Source: Emergomyces orientalis (lineage: Eukaryota > Ascomycota > Eurotiomycetes > Onygenales > Ajellomycetaceae). Taken from it: a stretch of 64,000 nt of DNA. Shown piece by piece: positions 21,650-33,061 of this stretch. Made by a program: the position numbers and the translations under genes. The stretch lies in the NCBI GenBank assembly GCA_002110485.1, contig MOWL01000030.1:89244-153243 (forward strand). The letters are read 5' to 3'. Below the pieces are notes generated by a model. It was not told the origin of the DNA, did no database searches, and worked only from the letters and a program-made list of their open reading frames with translations. Numbering within the stretch: position 1 is the stretch's first letter; every line of letters starts with the position of its first letter.

Positions 21650-24600
21650 TGCTCCTCTGTCTGATAGACACTCAGTGTCTTTGCCAGTGAGAACTGTGGT
21701 AGAATTCTCTGCTTGATTCATCATTTTGTTAGACAGTGTAGCCCTTCTTTGGTGTTCAATAGCCATTTCTTGTCGATTCTGCCCTCATGCAGCAGACTCC
21801 CGCGACTGTGCTGGAATCTATCACAGTGAACTATCACATGCATCACTGTTTCATTTGAATAGCCACATTCACATGCTGGTGATGGGAAATCCGGTACTCA
21901 TCTTTTATGTAGAAAGGCTGCCAGCCCTGTTTTCCCTGATCTTAGTTGAATTATCAGCGAGCTTCTGGCCTTGCTTAGGCCCTTGTGTCATTTCAGAATG
22001 CTTTTGTCTGGGGGTCAATCAAAGAGTTCACACCAGGGAGATGCTCTAGCTCTTCATTGTTTTCTTCATCTACTCAGGATTTCTTTTCGCACCCATTCAT
22101 CATGTGAGAAGTGCTGTGTTGCTGCTGAATTTGTGCTTTGAGCAGTCTCTTGCTTACTCTTTTCCACTCAAAGCTTCTCCCAATTTTCAGACAGGCTGTC
22201 TGGATGAATCACCTTCTCAATGGATCTTCTGTGCACTGCGCCTCTTCGCCTGAGTTTGATTCTCACTGCTGTGCATGCCTCTTCAATTTGTGTTGCCATT
22301 CCAGAGGCCTTCAGTCGTTTTGTGGCGCGCGCCACAACTCCATCAAGATAGATGTCCAGGGGTGGTGTGTATGTCTCTGCTTCCAGTGTGGATATTGGTG
22401 TTGCTCTGTATGCTCCAGCTACTATTCTCAGGCATTCATTCTGTGTTCTGATTAGGCCCTCTGTGCGCTGTTTATTGCGCATGCGTCCTTCGCGCTTGAT
22501 GCGCGGTTGATGCCATGCCAGTGCGCTGTAAGCTATAGCTGGCCGTATGACCATGTTGTATATTGTTCTAGCTTGATGTAGGGGGACTCCCCAGGTGGCC
22601 TGTGTTGTCTGTGATAGTGCCTTTATCTGTGACTTCATTTTTCCTGCTATAGCATCCATGTGACCTTTCCATTGAAGCTTGGAATCCAGCCATACTTCTA
22701 GAACTCTCATCACCTTCTGTGGCTTGATAACTTGCTGAGGCAGTCTCAGAGAGTGATTCAAGTTGAATCAAGTTCAGGCTCTAGTGAAGTGCATCAACTC
22801 ATACTTCTGCAGAGCAAAAATAGCTTCATGTCTTCCTGCTCATTCTTCACATTCTGCGTGCACCCGTGTGAGCTGCGCGCAATTTGCTTCAGTTGATGGC
22901 CTGTATGCTATTATATTGACATCATCCACAAATCCTATGCAGCTCACTGGTCTATTCAAGGGTGAGCATATCCGGAGCAGTTCCTCATTGTAAAATAGAA
23001 AGAGAATGGGGGAGAGAGGTGATCCTTGTGGTATCCCAGCTGGAATATTGAAGGCCTCAGTTTCCTGTTCTTCAAATGTGAGCGTGGATCGTCTATCTGA
23101 CATAAATGAGTGTATCCACCCTGTCAGCTGTCTTGGTAGGCCCTTCATGCGAAGAATGTGTGTGAGTCGGTCTTTGAGCACTCTATCATAAGCTCCTGAG
23201 ATGTCCAATGATAGAACTGTGACCACTGTGTCTGACTCCTCCCATGCTGTTCTAATTTGTGCTAGCAGTAGTGATACTGCTGTTTCAGTTGATCTGGCCC
23301 GCCTAGCACCCATCTGTTGAGATGGCAGTAGATTGAGTGTTTCCGCTAGCTGTCTGAGTTCCTGCGCGGTGGCTGATTCTATTATTTTTCCCATTGTATT
23401 CAGTAGGGCAATGAGCCTCCATGCCTCTGCCTTTTGATAATCCCCTTTTCCTGGTTTTTTCAGTACCACTGTTCGAGCGGTCTTGAATATCTCCGGGTAG
23501 TGTTCCCATTCCCAGCATGCCAGTGTGAGCTCTGTCATAGCCTTTGTGAAGCTTGGTCCCAGCATTTTCAGAAATTCATTGGAGACTCCATTGATACCTG
23601 GTGCTTTGTTGCTTGATAGATGTGCTATGAGCGCGGCCATTTTCTCCTCTGTGATGCTTATTGTCTCTGTTGTTTCCAGTGGGTGTTCCGCCTCCTCCAT
23701 GTCCCTGTTGTCACTGACTAGTGGCAGGGGGAAGAACCTTTGTCTCAGAATCTTGGCTTTATCATCAAAGGAATTGACTGGTGGTAGATTTTCTCTGCCT
23801 TCTACTATCAATGCTGGAATTCTTGGAGATTGTGCATGCTCATTGCTGCTTTGACGCCCCCATTTGGCCATCTTTCATAGTAGCTTGGGCTTGGACTCTG
23901 TGCTGTGCATTAGTTCTCTGAAACTGTTTGTTTTAGCCAGTTTAACCTCTCTGTTTCTCAGGGCTTGAGCTTTAATTATATCTGCTGCAGAGATGTTTCT
24001 GTCTTTCTTGGCTTTTTTATATTGATTGACTGCCTCTGCTACTCAAGGGGACCATCATGACCGGCTGTGTTGACTGTAGTTTGAGACTTTGGCATGTTTT
24101 GCTGCTAGATCTTTCACAAATTTGACAAGATATCTTGCATAGCTATTTATCTGATCTTTTGAAGTCAGTGCTCCTGGGCTTCTCAGTGTCTGGCAGTCCT
24201 GCGCTATCTGTTCCAGACAGAAGTGATGCCAAGTGCGTCTTTTCCTGCTGCTATATAATGCTTTTAGCTCAAGAGTAGTTGCAATTGACATGTGATCTGA
24301 TGCCATATTTACTTCATGTTCTAGCTTGCAGCTGATCATTTGACTGTGCAGACCAGCAGACAAAAAGATTAAATTCACTGTGATGCCCTGACTTTCTCTA
24401 TCTTGCCAGGTGATCGTGCCTTCTGGAGTTGCTAGATGTAGATTCAAGACACTGATTTGAGCATTGAGTTCCCAGGCCATGACAAAGTTTTCTCTGACCC
24501 TGCTACCTCCCCAGAGAGTGTGATGTACATTAAAGTCTCTAATCACTATAACATCTGCTTGATGCGTGTTTATTTGAGTTTCCTGCGCGCCTGATGCTCC

Positions 24601-25074
24601 CTCTGCACTCTCAGTTGTTGCTTGTTGCACATTTTCCTGGTTTATTCATGGTTCTAGCATTCTATCCGCTTCTTCAACCACCGCTTGGAGCTGATGAATG
24701 GGTGAGTCTGGTGGCATGATTGTGTAGCTTCCTGGTGGTGACGCGTACATGTTGATGATATTGATAGGCCCACTCTCTGTCACCAGAGTAAGTACCAGTA
24801 TATGAGTGGATATTGTGCTCACTCTCCAGGTCTTGACTGCAATTCTCTTGTTAATTAGAAAGCACACCTTCATGTCCTTCTGCTCCATGCCTGCTTGCCA
24901 GAATCCACAGTTGGCTGGACAGTGTGTGCCTGTTTTAGAGTGTTTTTGTATCCAGGGCTCTTGTATTGCAATCACATCATAGTTTAATGCCGTTTCGGGC
25001 TTTGCCAAAAGAGGTCCCATAACCTTGTTTGACTTATGCACATTGTATTGTAAAATGACTAGTCTGTTCTTCAT
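21650..25074 (-). pseudogene. LINE-D ORF2 (endonuclease - RT), several stops
   Basis: ORF2 starts at ATG 25074, which overlaps the ORF1 stop (ATGA). The endonuclease spans about 25074-24060 (LQYNVHKSNKV, AIQEPW, RDFNVHHTLWGG, ASDHMSI). RT spans about 23871-22760 (GARRARSTETAV, LSLDISGAYDRV, GIPQGSPLSPILF, FVDDVNIIAY with intact FVDD). Downstream, 22761-21650 aligns with the LINE-C thumb and CCHC tail (CECGYSNETVMHVIVHC). Stops are almost all TGA, including the doublet replacing the two Trp of TKWW near 21718. No RNase H is visible. The enzyme core is well preserved but the ORF is not continuous. Confidence 0.88.
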
Positions 25075-26456
25075 GATTCATTCATGTGATTATTCTGTGA
25101 GCTGCTGTTCTGTGTTGATGTCTCCAGTGTTACTGGACCACTTGCTGCTTGAATGAAGCTTGTCATAGCTCCTTGTTGTTGTGCTTCTGCTCTTGATACA
25201 TCTGTTGGTCTTCCTGCTCTTCGTGGGGGTTCTATGAAGTCCTCATTCAGAGGCCTGTTCCATTTGCGTGGAAAGCTAAATTCATCTGTGTCTGATGCTC
25301 TTATATTGAAGTGCTTGAGATGTTCAATCAGTGTCTCTTTAGCACTTTTGGCTTTCAATCTTCTCTCTGGGCAGTTTGAGTGCCATGCTGCATGACTATC
25401 ACCACAGTTACTGCACTTGGGTCTGCTGCCTTCCGCTGCTCCTTTGCAGGCCTTGTCACCATGATCTTTTTGTGCACAGTGACCACAGGTTTCCTCTCTT
25501 CTGCAGAAGCGAGCTATATGTCCATACTGTTGACACTTGTAGTATTGTGTGACCCTGGCCTCTCTGTGAAATATTTCAACTGTGCAATATTCATTGCCTA
25601 GAATGAGTCCATTGTCCACCAGTGCATTGGCCTGGTGAGGTGCAGCAACATTGATGATTATACTGCCATGTGATTTCTGTTGTCTAACCATCATTTTGTC
25701 CACCTTGTGTATCAGCACCTTGCAGCATAGTGCTGTATTCTGCTTGTAGATGCTCTCAATGGCATACTCAGAGCTGCTCCAGTCAATGACTCCCATAGAA
25801 GCATCTTTGACTAGTACTGCATACATCTCCTGCTTCATGCGCGCTTTGTCTCCCCATTCACGCGTCCAGCTATCATCTGCTGCGAGCTCCGCCTTGGTGT
25901 CCTGTGTGTCTGTCATCAAAATCACGTCTCCGCTTGGCATGTGCCTTGCTGCCATCACTTTGCTCTTGATTATCTCTTTGATGGCCTCATTCACTCGTTT
26001 AACAATCATTTCTGGTGTGTGTTCTGCCTCTGGCATAGCATCACAGCTTCGTCGAGTAATGACTACCTCTCGCAGTGTTCTGGTTGGTATGGTTTTAACT
26101 GTTGTCTCCCCTCTGGCTGCCATTGCTGCCCATGAGAGTGCTCCGTTGAGCTTGTCTCGCAATTCCTGCTGTTTTGGTGCGCCAATTGCGCGTTTCATTC
26201 CCTCCAGGAGCTGGTCACACAGTTCCACCTTCACTCCTCGCACTGCTTCCAATGCCTTCTGTAAATACTCTTTATCTTTGTTATTCACTTTCTCATTCTT
26301 CTCTCCCTCTTCAAGGATCGCAGCTAGTGTTTGAATTGCTGTTGCTAAGCTGTTTGTCTTTGTTTTCTGTGTCGCAGAGTTTTTTGTCTCCGGCACGCGT
26401 CGAGCCTCGCACATGCCATCTTCCTCCATAACCACCTCCCCCACATCCAATGCCAT
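25071..26456 (-). CDS. LINE-D ORF1: gag-like zinc-knuckle protein
   Basis: This is an intact 461-residue ORF, the only complete ORF1 of the LINE-C/D type here. It has a charged helical N-terminus (residues 1-110), an RRM-like middle with EMIVKRVNEAIKEI, and knuckles at about 310-365. The first knuckle reads YYKCQQYGHIARFC, so its first Cys has become Tyr. The others (CGHCAQKDHGDKAC, CSNCGDSHAAWHSNC) are complete. Pro/Arg-rich and Gln-rich tails follow. Its TGA overlaps the ORF2 start codon (ATGA), implying termination-reinitiation. It likely binds element RNA. Confidence 0.9.
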   Translation of the reverse strand: MALDVGEVVMEEDGMCEARRVPETKNSATQKTKTNSLATAIQTLAAILEEGEKNEKVNNKDKEYLQKALEAVRGVKVELCDQLLEGMKRAIGAPKQQELRDKLNGALSWAAMAARGETTVKTIPTRTLREVVITRRSCDAMPEAEHTPEMIVKRVNEAIKEIIKSKVMAARHMPSGDVILMTDTQDTKAELAADDSWTREWGDKARMKQEMYAVLVKDASMGVIDWSSSEYAIESIYKQNTALCCKVLIHKVDKMMVRQQKSHGSIIINVAAPHQANALVDNGLILGNEYCTVEIFHREARVTQYYKCQQYGHIARFCRREETCGHCAQKDHGDKACKGAAEGSRPKCSNCGDSHAAWHSNCPERRLKAKSAKETLIEHLKHFNIRASDTDEFSFPRKWNRPLNEDFIEPPRRAGRPTDVSRAEAQQQGAMTSFIQAASGPVTLETSTQNSSSQNNHMNES

Positions 26457-26560
26457 TGTAATGATGTGTAAAGAATGCCTGATGCTCTCTTTCTATTCTT
26501 AATAGTGTTTTTCCTGTGTGTTTGATTGTTTTTTTTTTCCTTTCTTTGTATTATCTTCAA

Positions 26561-26785
26561 CTTTGAGTTTATTTTTAAAAAAATGTCTTAGTATTAAATT
26601 GTATCATCTTTTATTTTTGAATGTGTCTCTTATTCTGGGCTGGAATTACTGTAATGGCAAGTGACAAGAAGTTACATGTATTTAGATATAGTTTACATGA
26701 TAAATCCTAGTAATACTAGGTGGGCATCATAATCACTGATTGCATATGCCTTAATGGAAGAAAATAAAAATAAAAATAAAAAATA
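26561..26785 (+). repeat. Short LINE 3' module with hairpin and A-rich tail
   Basis: This ~225-bp piece shares tattctgggctggaatt (26631-26647), the spacing and the tail layout with the last part of LINE-A. It ends in aaaat repeats that abut Gypsy-B at 26786. It may be a 5'-truncated LINE-B end or a SINE using a LINE-A-type 3' end. Its hairpin is at 26706-26720. Confidence 0.65.
26706..26720 (+). other. Stem-loop in LINE 3' module
   Basis: cctagta pairs with tactagg over 7 bp around a single A. The LINE-A hairpin at the same module position has a different sequence. Confidence 0.7.
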
Positions 26786-28943
26786 ATCTCAACTTTTTGT
26801 GATTCAATTTTTCATTTGATCTCTTGATTTTAATATTCTGTTGTAATAAGAACACTTTCTTCTCTTCTTTAAAATGAGGTGTCTTCTGGCATTTTCTGTC
26901 ATAATAGTGTTTCATTTGAACATTCACAAACTCAATTTCTTTTTGCAGATAGTTGTGCAGTTCTCTAAGCTGTTCTGCTTTCAGTTCAGCTTCTTGTGTC
27001 TTTATCTCATTTGATAGTTTTTCTTGTAGAATATTCAGTTCTCTACTGTAGTTTGCAAAAAATGGTGTAAACCCTGTGGTCATGTTCTTTGAACTGTTAT
27101 ATATCAATTGTGCCATGGGCAATAGTTCTACCCAATTGCTTTGCTGATAATTGACATAACATCATAAATATTGTTCGACTGTTTGGTTTAACTGTTCCGT
27201 TTGTCCATCCATTTGCGGGTGATAGGCTGTTGAAAGCTTACTTTCAACCCCTATTTGTGCTGTCAAGGTTTGTCAGAATTTTGAAGCAAATCTTCAGTCT
27301 CAATCAGTGATGATTTCTTTTGGCATTCTGTAGTTAGCAAACACATTCTTGAGTACTATGTGTGCTGTTTCTGGTGCTGATGTAGCTTCTCTGTAAGGTA
27401 TAAAACAGGCATATTTCATTAATCTATCAGTAACTGTGAGTATTGAATCATATGCTTCTTTGGTCTGTGGTTTTTTTGATTTTGGTAATTTGACTATGAA
27501 ATTCATTGCAATTGATTCCCATGATCTTTGAGGTGGTGGTATCAGCTGTAATTGTCTGTAGAGTGTGTGTCTTTCAGATTTTACTCTTTCACATGTTTCA
27601 CACTTTCTGATGTAGTCTTGAATGTCTGTTCACATTTCTGATCAGTAGTACATCTCTGTTATTTTCTCTGTTGTCTTCTCAACTCCAAAGTGCCCTGCAG
27701 TTATCATGTCATGTTCTTCTCTTAATACATCTTGTCTCACTCCTTTAGGCACATATACTTGTTTGTTGTATATTGCCAGTCCATCAATATTTGATATTCT
27801 ATTGTTTGTTTTTATTCATGAATTGCTTTTCATTGCTTTCTTAATTTTTTCCAGTGTCAGTAATTGTTTTGCAATTGTGTATGTTGCTCTGATTGCTTGT
27901 GGATTAAAAATCATATTCTTTTTGTTATTTATTTTGAAGAGTGCTTGTTTCTGCTTTTCTTTGATTATTAGATCTGGTCTTCAGCTCAGTGCATCAGCTC
28001 AAATGTTTTCTTTCTCTTTGCAGTACTTGATCTTGAAATTATAAGCTGCTAAGATTTCTGATCATCTTGCTTGTCTTCGTGTTAATTCTTTCATAGTGAT
28101 GAAGTATTGTAAGTTGTGGTAATCTGATAATATTGTAACTTGATGTCTTACTTCTTTCAAGTATACTCTCCACTTCTTCAATGCTGTCACTATTGCTAAC
28201 AATTCTTTGTCATGGACGTCATAGTTCTGTTCTGCTGGTGTCATTGTCCTTGTGAAACAGGCTATAAGTCTTGATTTTTCTTGCTCATCAGGTTGCTGTA
28301 GTCTTGCTTCTATGGCACAGTCTGATGCATCTGTGTCAACAAAACTTGATTGCTCTGAATCAAAATGTCTTCTCATTTCCCCTTGTTGAAATACTTCTTT
28401 TATTTTTTTGAAGACTCTCTGTTGTTTCTTTTCTCATACAAATGATGTATCTTTCTTGAAGAGCTTTGTCAGATATCATGCTATTTCTGAGAATTGTTCA
28501 ATATAGATTTAATAATAGTTTGCTAATTCATGAAAAGACTGTACTTCTGTGATGTTTTTAAATGCAGGCCAGTTCATTATAGCTTGTATCTTATCTGGAT
28601 CCATTCATATTCCTTTTGTAGAGATAACATGTTCTAAGAATTTAACTTCTTTTTTGTAGAATTCACATTTCTCTGATTTCAAGAGCAGGTGATTTTCTTG
28701 TAGTTTCTGTAAGACTTTCTTAACTTTTTCAGTATGATCGATTTTGTTTCCGTTGGTGTATATCAGTATATCGTCCAGGTATACTACCACAAATTTGTCC
28801 AAATATTTGTATAGTACTTGATTGATCATTGCTTGAAAGGTTGCTGGTGCGTTAGTCAGTTCAAAAGGCATGACCAGGTATTCAAATAGTTCAAATCTTG
28901 TTTTAAATGTGGTTTTCCATTCTTCACCTTTCTTCATTCATAC
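26786..28943 (-). pseudogene. Gypsy-B copy 1 pol: RT palm - RNase H - integrase
   Basis: This continues the RT split by Gypsy-C. RT palm and thumb lie at about 28937-28600 (FELTNAPATFQAMIN, VVYLDDILIYT with catalytic LDD). RNase H lies at 28380-28062 (VDTDASDCAIEARL, VHDKELLAIVTALK). The integrase zinc region follows near 27720-27560 (HFGVEKTTEKI, CETCERV), then the core (MNFIVKLPKSKKPQTKEAYD, STAYHPQMDGQTEQLNQTV). Every stop I could place is TGA, at Trp or Arg positions, while Gln codons persist. It is inactive but well recognisable. Confidence 0.9.
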
Positions 28944-28948
28944 TAGGT
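28944..28948. other. Gypsy-C target-site duplication, left
   Basis: ctagg here is repeated at 34530-34534 right after the 3' LTR. A 5-bp duplication is typical of Ty3/Gypsy integration. Confidence 0.9.
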
Positions 28949-29184
28949 GTCAGGGGTTGAACCCCTATATGGTTATATGGACTCGGGCTAGCCGCCCAAA
29001 CAGACTAATAGCTTCCACGCTAGTGGCTAGCCCTTGCTTGCAGCTTGCACTTAGGGCTCTTTTCTTCACACTCTTTGCACTCTCTCTTTTCTTTCTCTTT
29101 TCTTTCTCTTTTCTTTCTTAAGCTTTTCTTCTTGTATTTTAGGCACAATATAGTTCTTTCATACCTAATTGCTCGCCTCTTACA
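28949..29184 (+). repeat. Gypsy-C 5' LTR
   Basis: It begins tgtcagggg and ends cttaca, and matches 34293-34529. It contains a tandem cttttctttct pyrimidine tract at about 29083-29118. Confidence 0.93.
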
Positions 29185-29418
29185 TTAGGAAAGCTTCGTT
29201 TTTACTCCTTACTAAAGAAAGACATGGAAAAGCCCAGAAAGACACTGGCACCACAGATCAATTATTAAGAAAGAATAATAGTGTGACAGAGTAGCAAGGA
29301 ATCCCTGCATCTATAAGAAAGTCCAGGAGAATACTGGCATTATAAACTCATTCTTTGAGTAAATCACGGTGTGACAGGGTAGCAAGGAATCCCTGCACTT
29401 ATAAGAACAAAAACTCTG

Positions 29419-30596
29419 ATGGTCATCTTTAAGATTTCATTGGATGAAGACGAATTTGTGTTAGCCACAAGCAGTCATGAATCACAGAACAAAGAAATGA
29501 CCATCAATCTCACTAGAGAGGAGCTCATGGAGCTTCTTCAGATGAAGAAAAGACTGACAGCTCAACAAGTGAAGCTACAGAATCAACAACAAGAACTCAA
29601 GAAGCAATGAATAGCCACTGAAACTTCAGACTCAACTGAAGTTATCACTATCCCTCTCCCTATTGAATCAAAACGGTCAAAAGCAAGCCTTCCAGACCCT
29701 GTCTGTTATAACAGCAATAATCTCTTCTATTTCCCACAGTTCCTCAGCAACCTCAAAGCCAAGATTATGATTGATGGACAGGCCATTGGAAATGAACAAG
29801 CTCAAGTGTGGTATACTTTTGAAAGACTGAAAGACAAAGCATCAGCAAGAATTCATTCTTGGGTGGATTGATATTCTGAAACTAGTAGATTTACCACCAA
29901 GGAGTTCCTTGAGCTTCTGAAATCAACATTTGCTGACACAGCCTATGAGCAGAAAGCCTTGAACAAACTGAATAGACTGAGACAAGAAAAGAGAAGCTTT
30001 GATGAACTCTTGACTGAGCTAAAGCAACTGCTTCTAGAGACTGATGAGCATGAATGGGCTGATTCAATTAAAAAAGACTATCTGAAAGAAGTCTTCAATC
30101 AAGAACTAAAGAAACATCTCTTGAGCTTGAATGAAAAGAAGTCCTATGATGAATTCAAGAATCAAGTGAAAAGAATTGCAGATTGTGTGAAGAACTTCAA
30201 TAGTTTGAGAAGAGTCAGCTGAGTTGACACTGAAATATCTCACTCAAGAGATTCTGGGGAAGCCTTCCCCAGACCCCTTCTGAATCACAGGATGTCATGG
30301 ACTGGGAGCCCACACCAGCGCGAACCGCCAAGGAGAAGGACAAGAGAACACAACACACTGCATGAATAGATCTCAAGAAGCTGGATAGAAGAAAGGAAAA
30401 GAGGTTGTGCTTCCGCTGTGAAGCATCAGGGCACATGGTCACAGATTGCCCTTACAAGCCTGCACGGCGCCCTGTGAAGGCCGCCAGTGTAGCCTCCATG
30501 TTGGAACCCCGCCAAAGCCGCCCTCAGCCTCAGTCAAGGGCGAGTAGCCTCAACAGTAGCTCAAGGAAGAGCTCTCCGGAGCCGGGAAAAGAGTAG
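29419..30596 (+). pseudogene. Gypsy-C gag with zinc knuckle
   Basis: The N-terminus is a Lys/Gln-rich coiled stretch (REELMELLQMKKRL). A retrotransposon-gag capsid region follows (VWYTFERLKDKASARIHSW; NKLNRLRQEKRSFDELLTEL). After a frameshift at about 30230-30290 comes a nucleocapsid with CFRCEASGHMVTDC at about 30409-30450 and a Ser/Arg/Pro-rich tail. TGA codons at 29608 and 29869 and one near 30362 break it. It would have formed the virus-like particle. Confidence 0.88.
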
Positions 30597-30670
30597 CCTC
30601 TGCCGAAAATCACCTGCAGAGGCCCACAGAGAAACAAGCAGTCAAGGGATGAAAGAAATTTGAGAAGAAA

Positions 30671-31078
30671 ATGATTAGAGACCCAATCTATGTAGATGCT
30701 GTCTTAGATGGCATACACTCCACTAGAGCAATGATAGATTCAGAGTGTGCCCTCTATGGCATTATCTCCTCACACCTTGCACGAAAATTGAACCTCCAGC
30801 GTATGAAATTTCCCGGTCGTCTTATTGAAGGATTTGATGGCAACTATCAAATGATCGACAAAGTAGCTTGTGCGGCATTGGACATAGGAGGACATCTAGC
30901 TAAGAGGTCCTACTTCTATGTGGTTAAGACCCCTCAGGACTCAGGTTCCCCCCATATCACTCTAGGGATGCCATGGCTGAACATGTTCAATGCAGTGCCT
31001 GACAGTAAAAGACAGGAGCTGCGTTTCTGTTCAGAAGTTGTGATGAAGAATGCTCTGGCCCTCAATGAGAATTCTTGA
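30671..31078 (+). pseudogene. Gypsy-C retropepsin-like protease region
   Basis: This 135-residue open stretch has a retropepsin layout. AMIDSECALYGIIS stands where the family has the DSG active site, so the Gly has become Glu. ITLGMPWL near residue 103 is the conserved ILG-type flap partner. The catalytic Asp is present, but the changed Gly should disable it. It lies between gag and RT in a separate frame. Confidence 0.78.
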
Positions 31079-31349
31079 TCAATTCAAGTTTCAGCAGTTA
31101 CATTTGAGCATCATCTCTGCAAACACTGCAAGCAAGACAGCACTCAGGTCTTCTCAGCTAGTCTGAAGGACATAGAGAAAGCCCTGAAGATAAAAAAGAA
31201 ATTCACTGATTCACAGAAGAAACTGCTCAAACATTATCATGTCTATTTGAATGTGTTTGATTGTACTGCAGTCAACACTTTACCCCTTCATCGCAGACCA
31301 GGGGTAGACCACGAAATCACATTGAAAAATAGAGATGGAAAAGAGGCTC

Positions 31350-33061
31350 AACCATCTTGAAGCTCTCTCTACAACATGTCCTGGGATGAACTTCTTGTCC
31401 TCCAGAAGACACTACTGGATTACTTGGATAAAGGCTTCATACGAGTGAGTAATTCACCGGCAGCAGCCCCTGTGCTCTTTGCTCGGAAACCAGGGAGTGG
31501 CCTACGATTCTGTGTAGACTACTGTGGCTTGAATGCAATCACTTGCAAGGACTGATACCCCCTCCCATTAATCAATGAGACTCTAGAATGTATTGACAAG
31601 ATAAAATGGTTTACAAAGCTTGATGTTACTGCAGCTTTTCACAGGCTTCGCATTGCAGAAGGTGATGAATGGAAGACAGCCTTCAGGACTCAATATGGGC
31701 TCTATGAATGGCTGGTAACTCTCTTTGAATTGGCAAATGCCTCTAGCATCTTCCAGAAGTACATCAATTGGGCTCTACATGAATACCTGGACAAGTTTGT
31801 ATCTGTCTACATTGATGATATCTTGATTTTCACCTCAGGCAGTCTTAAGCAACACCGCCAACATGTTGAAAAGGTACTTACCAAGTTACATAAGACTGGT
31901 CTTCAGATTGATATAGACAAGTGTGACTTCGAGGTTCAATCAACCAAGTATCTAGAATTTATCATAGAGACTGGAAAAGGTGTGAGCATGAATTCAGAGA
32001 AGATTCAGATAATTATAAAATGACAAGCTCTCACTACAGTTAAAGATGTCTGCAGATTCATAGAATTCACAAACTTTTATAGAAGATTTATACAGAATTT
32101 CTTGAAGATTGTGGCCCCCCTCACAGAGCTCATCAAAAAGAATATAAAGTTTAACTGATTCAAGAAAGTAAATCAGGTCTTTGAACTGCTTAAAAAGATA
32201 TTCATCTCTGCATCAATATTACTGCAGTTCTCCTCTGATCATGAAACAGTTGTTGAAACAGATTTCTCTGATTATGTTACTGAAGGAGTACTCTCTCAGT
32301 ATGATGATGATAAACTGCTGAGACCATGTGTCTTCTTCTCTAAGAAGAACACACCCACTGAATGCAACTATGAAATTCATGATAAGGAATTGCTCGCTGT
32401 AATCAGATGCTTGGAAGAATGGGACTCTCAGTTAAGAAGTACTGACAAGTTCAAGATCATCACTGATCACAAGAATCTAGAGTACTTCATGACCTCGCGG
32501 AAGCTCTCAGAAAGGCAAGTATGCTGGGCTCAGTTCCTGAGCCGTTTCAATTTTGAATTGGCGTATCGGCCCGGTAAGGACAACGCTGCCGCGGACGCCC
32601 TATCCCGCCGGGACCAGGACCTACCAAGTGGCCAAGACGACGAGAGACATGCCTACAGGGAATTCCAAATGCTACAGCCAGTTAAATGCTTCTTGATGAT
32701 TGACAGGAAGGGTCTGGGGAAGCCTTCCTCAGATGTTCCCCAACCCTCATGTGAACCCCAACCTGTTAGTGCAGTGCCAATCACAGCACTAGCCCTGCTC
32801 ATAGAAGAACGCACCCTCACTGAAGAATGGGCTCAGGCTAAAAAGAATGACAACACACTAAAGAAGCTGGAACAGATCATTCACAGTGACTCTTGGAAGT
32901 TTCCTTCACAGTTAAAGATCAAGGTCTCAGTGATAGAATGTAGTATTGAAAATGAATATCTCTGCTTTAGAGGGTGGAAGTGGGTCCCAGACTCTGAACC
33001 TCTACGGACCAGAATACTACAGGAGATCCATGATTCAGTGATGACAGAACACTCTGAATGA
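31350..33061 (+). pseudogene. Gypsy-C RT and RNase H
   Basis: RT starts around 31375 (YNMSWDELLVLQKTLL, LDKGFIRVSNSPAAAPVLFA) and holds the catalytic VYIDDILIFT at about 31805-31830. RNase H follows (VVETDFSDYV, EIHDKELLAVIRCLEEW, ITDHKNLEYF) with the linker GKDNAAADALSRRDQ at about 32575-32620. TGA codons stand where Trp (near 31360, 32021, 32156) or Arg (near 31551) is expected. The stretch 32500-32660 is unusually CpG-rich for this element. Confidence 0.9.

Larger units (their letters stand above)
21191..26560 (-). mobile_element. LINE-D (relative of LINE-C)
   Basis: This full-length-looking LINE runs in minus orientation, with leader 26457-26560, ORF1, ORF2, a 3' UTR and a TAA-rich tail at about 21190-21216. 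Its last ~30 bp before the tail (cccacatatccctgag, aagtggtgta) match the LINE-C 3' terminus, so the two share a 3' end signal. ORF2 is about two-thirds alike at protein level to LINE-C and less GC-rich. The 5' flank (26561) is a foreign LINE 3' module, and no clear target duplication was found. Confidence 0.9.

Noticed and set aside
21178..26560. Target duplication for LINE-D
   Set aside because: Only a short inverted match (caaagtt/aactttg) was seen, with no direct repeat, so none is claimed.
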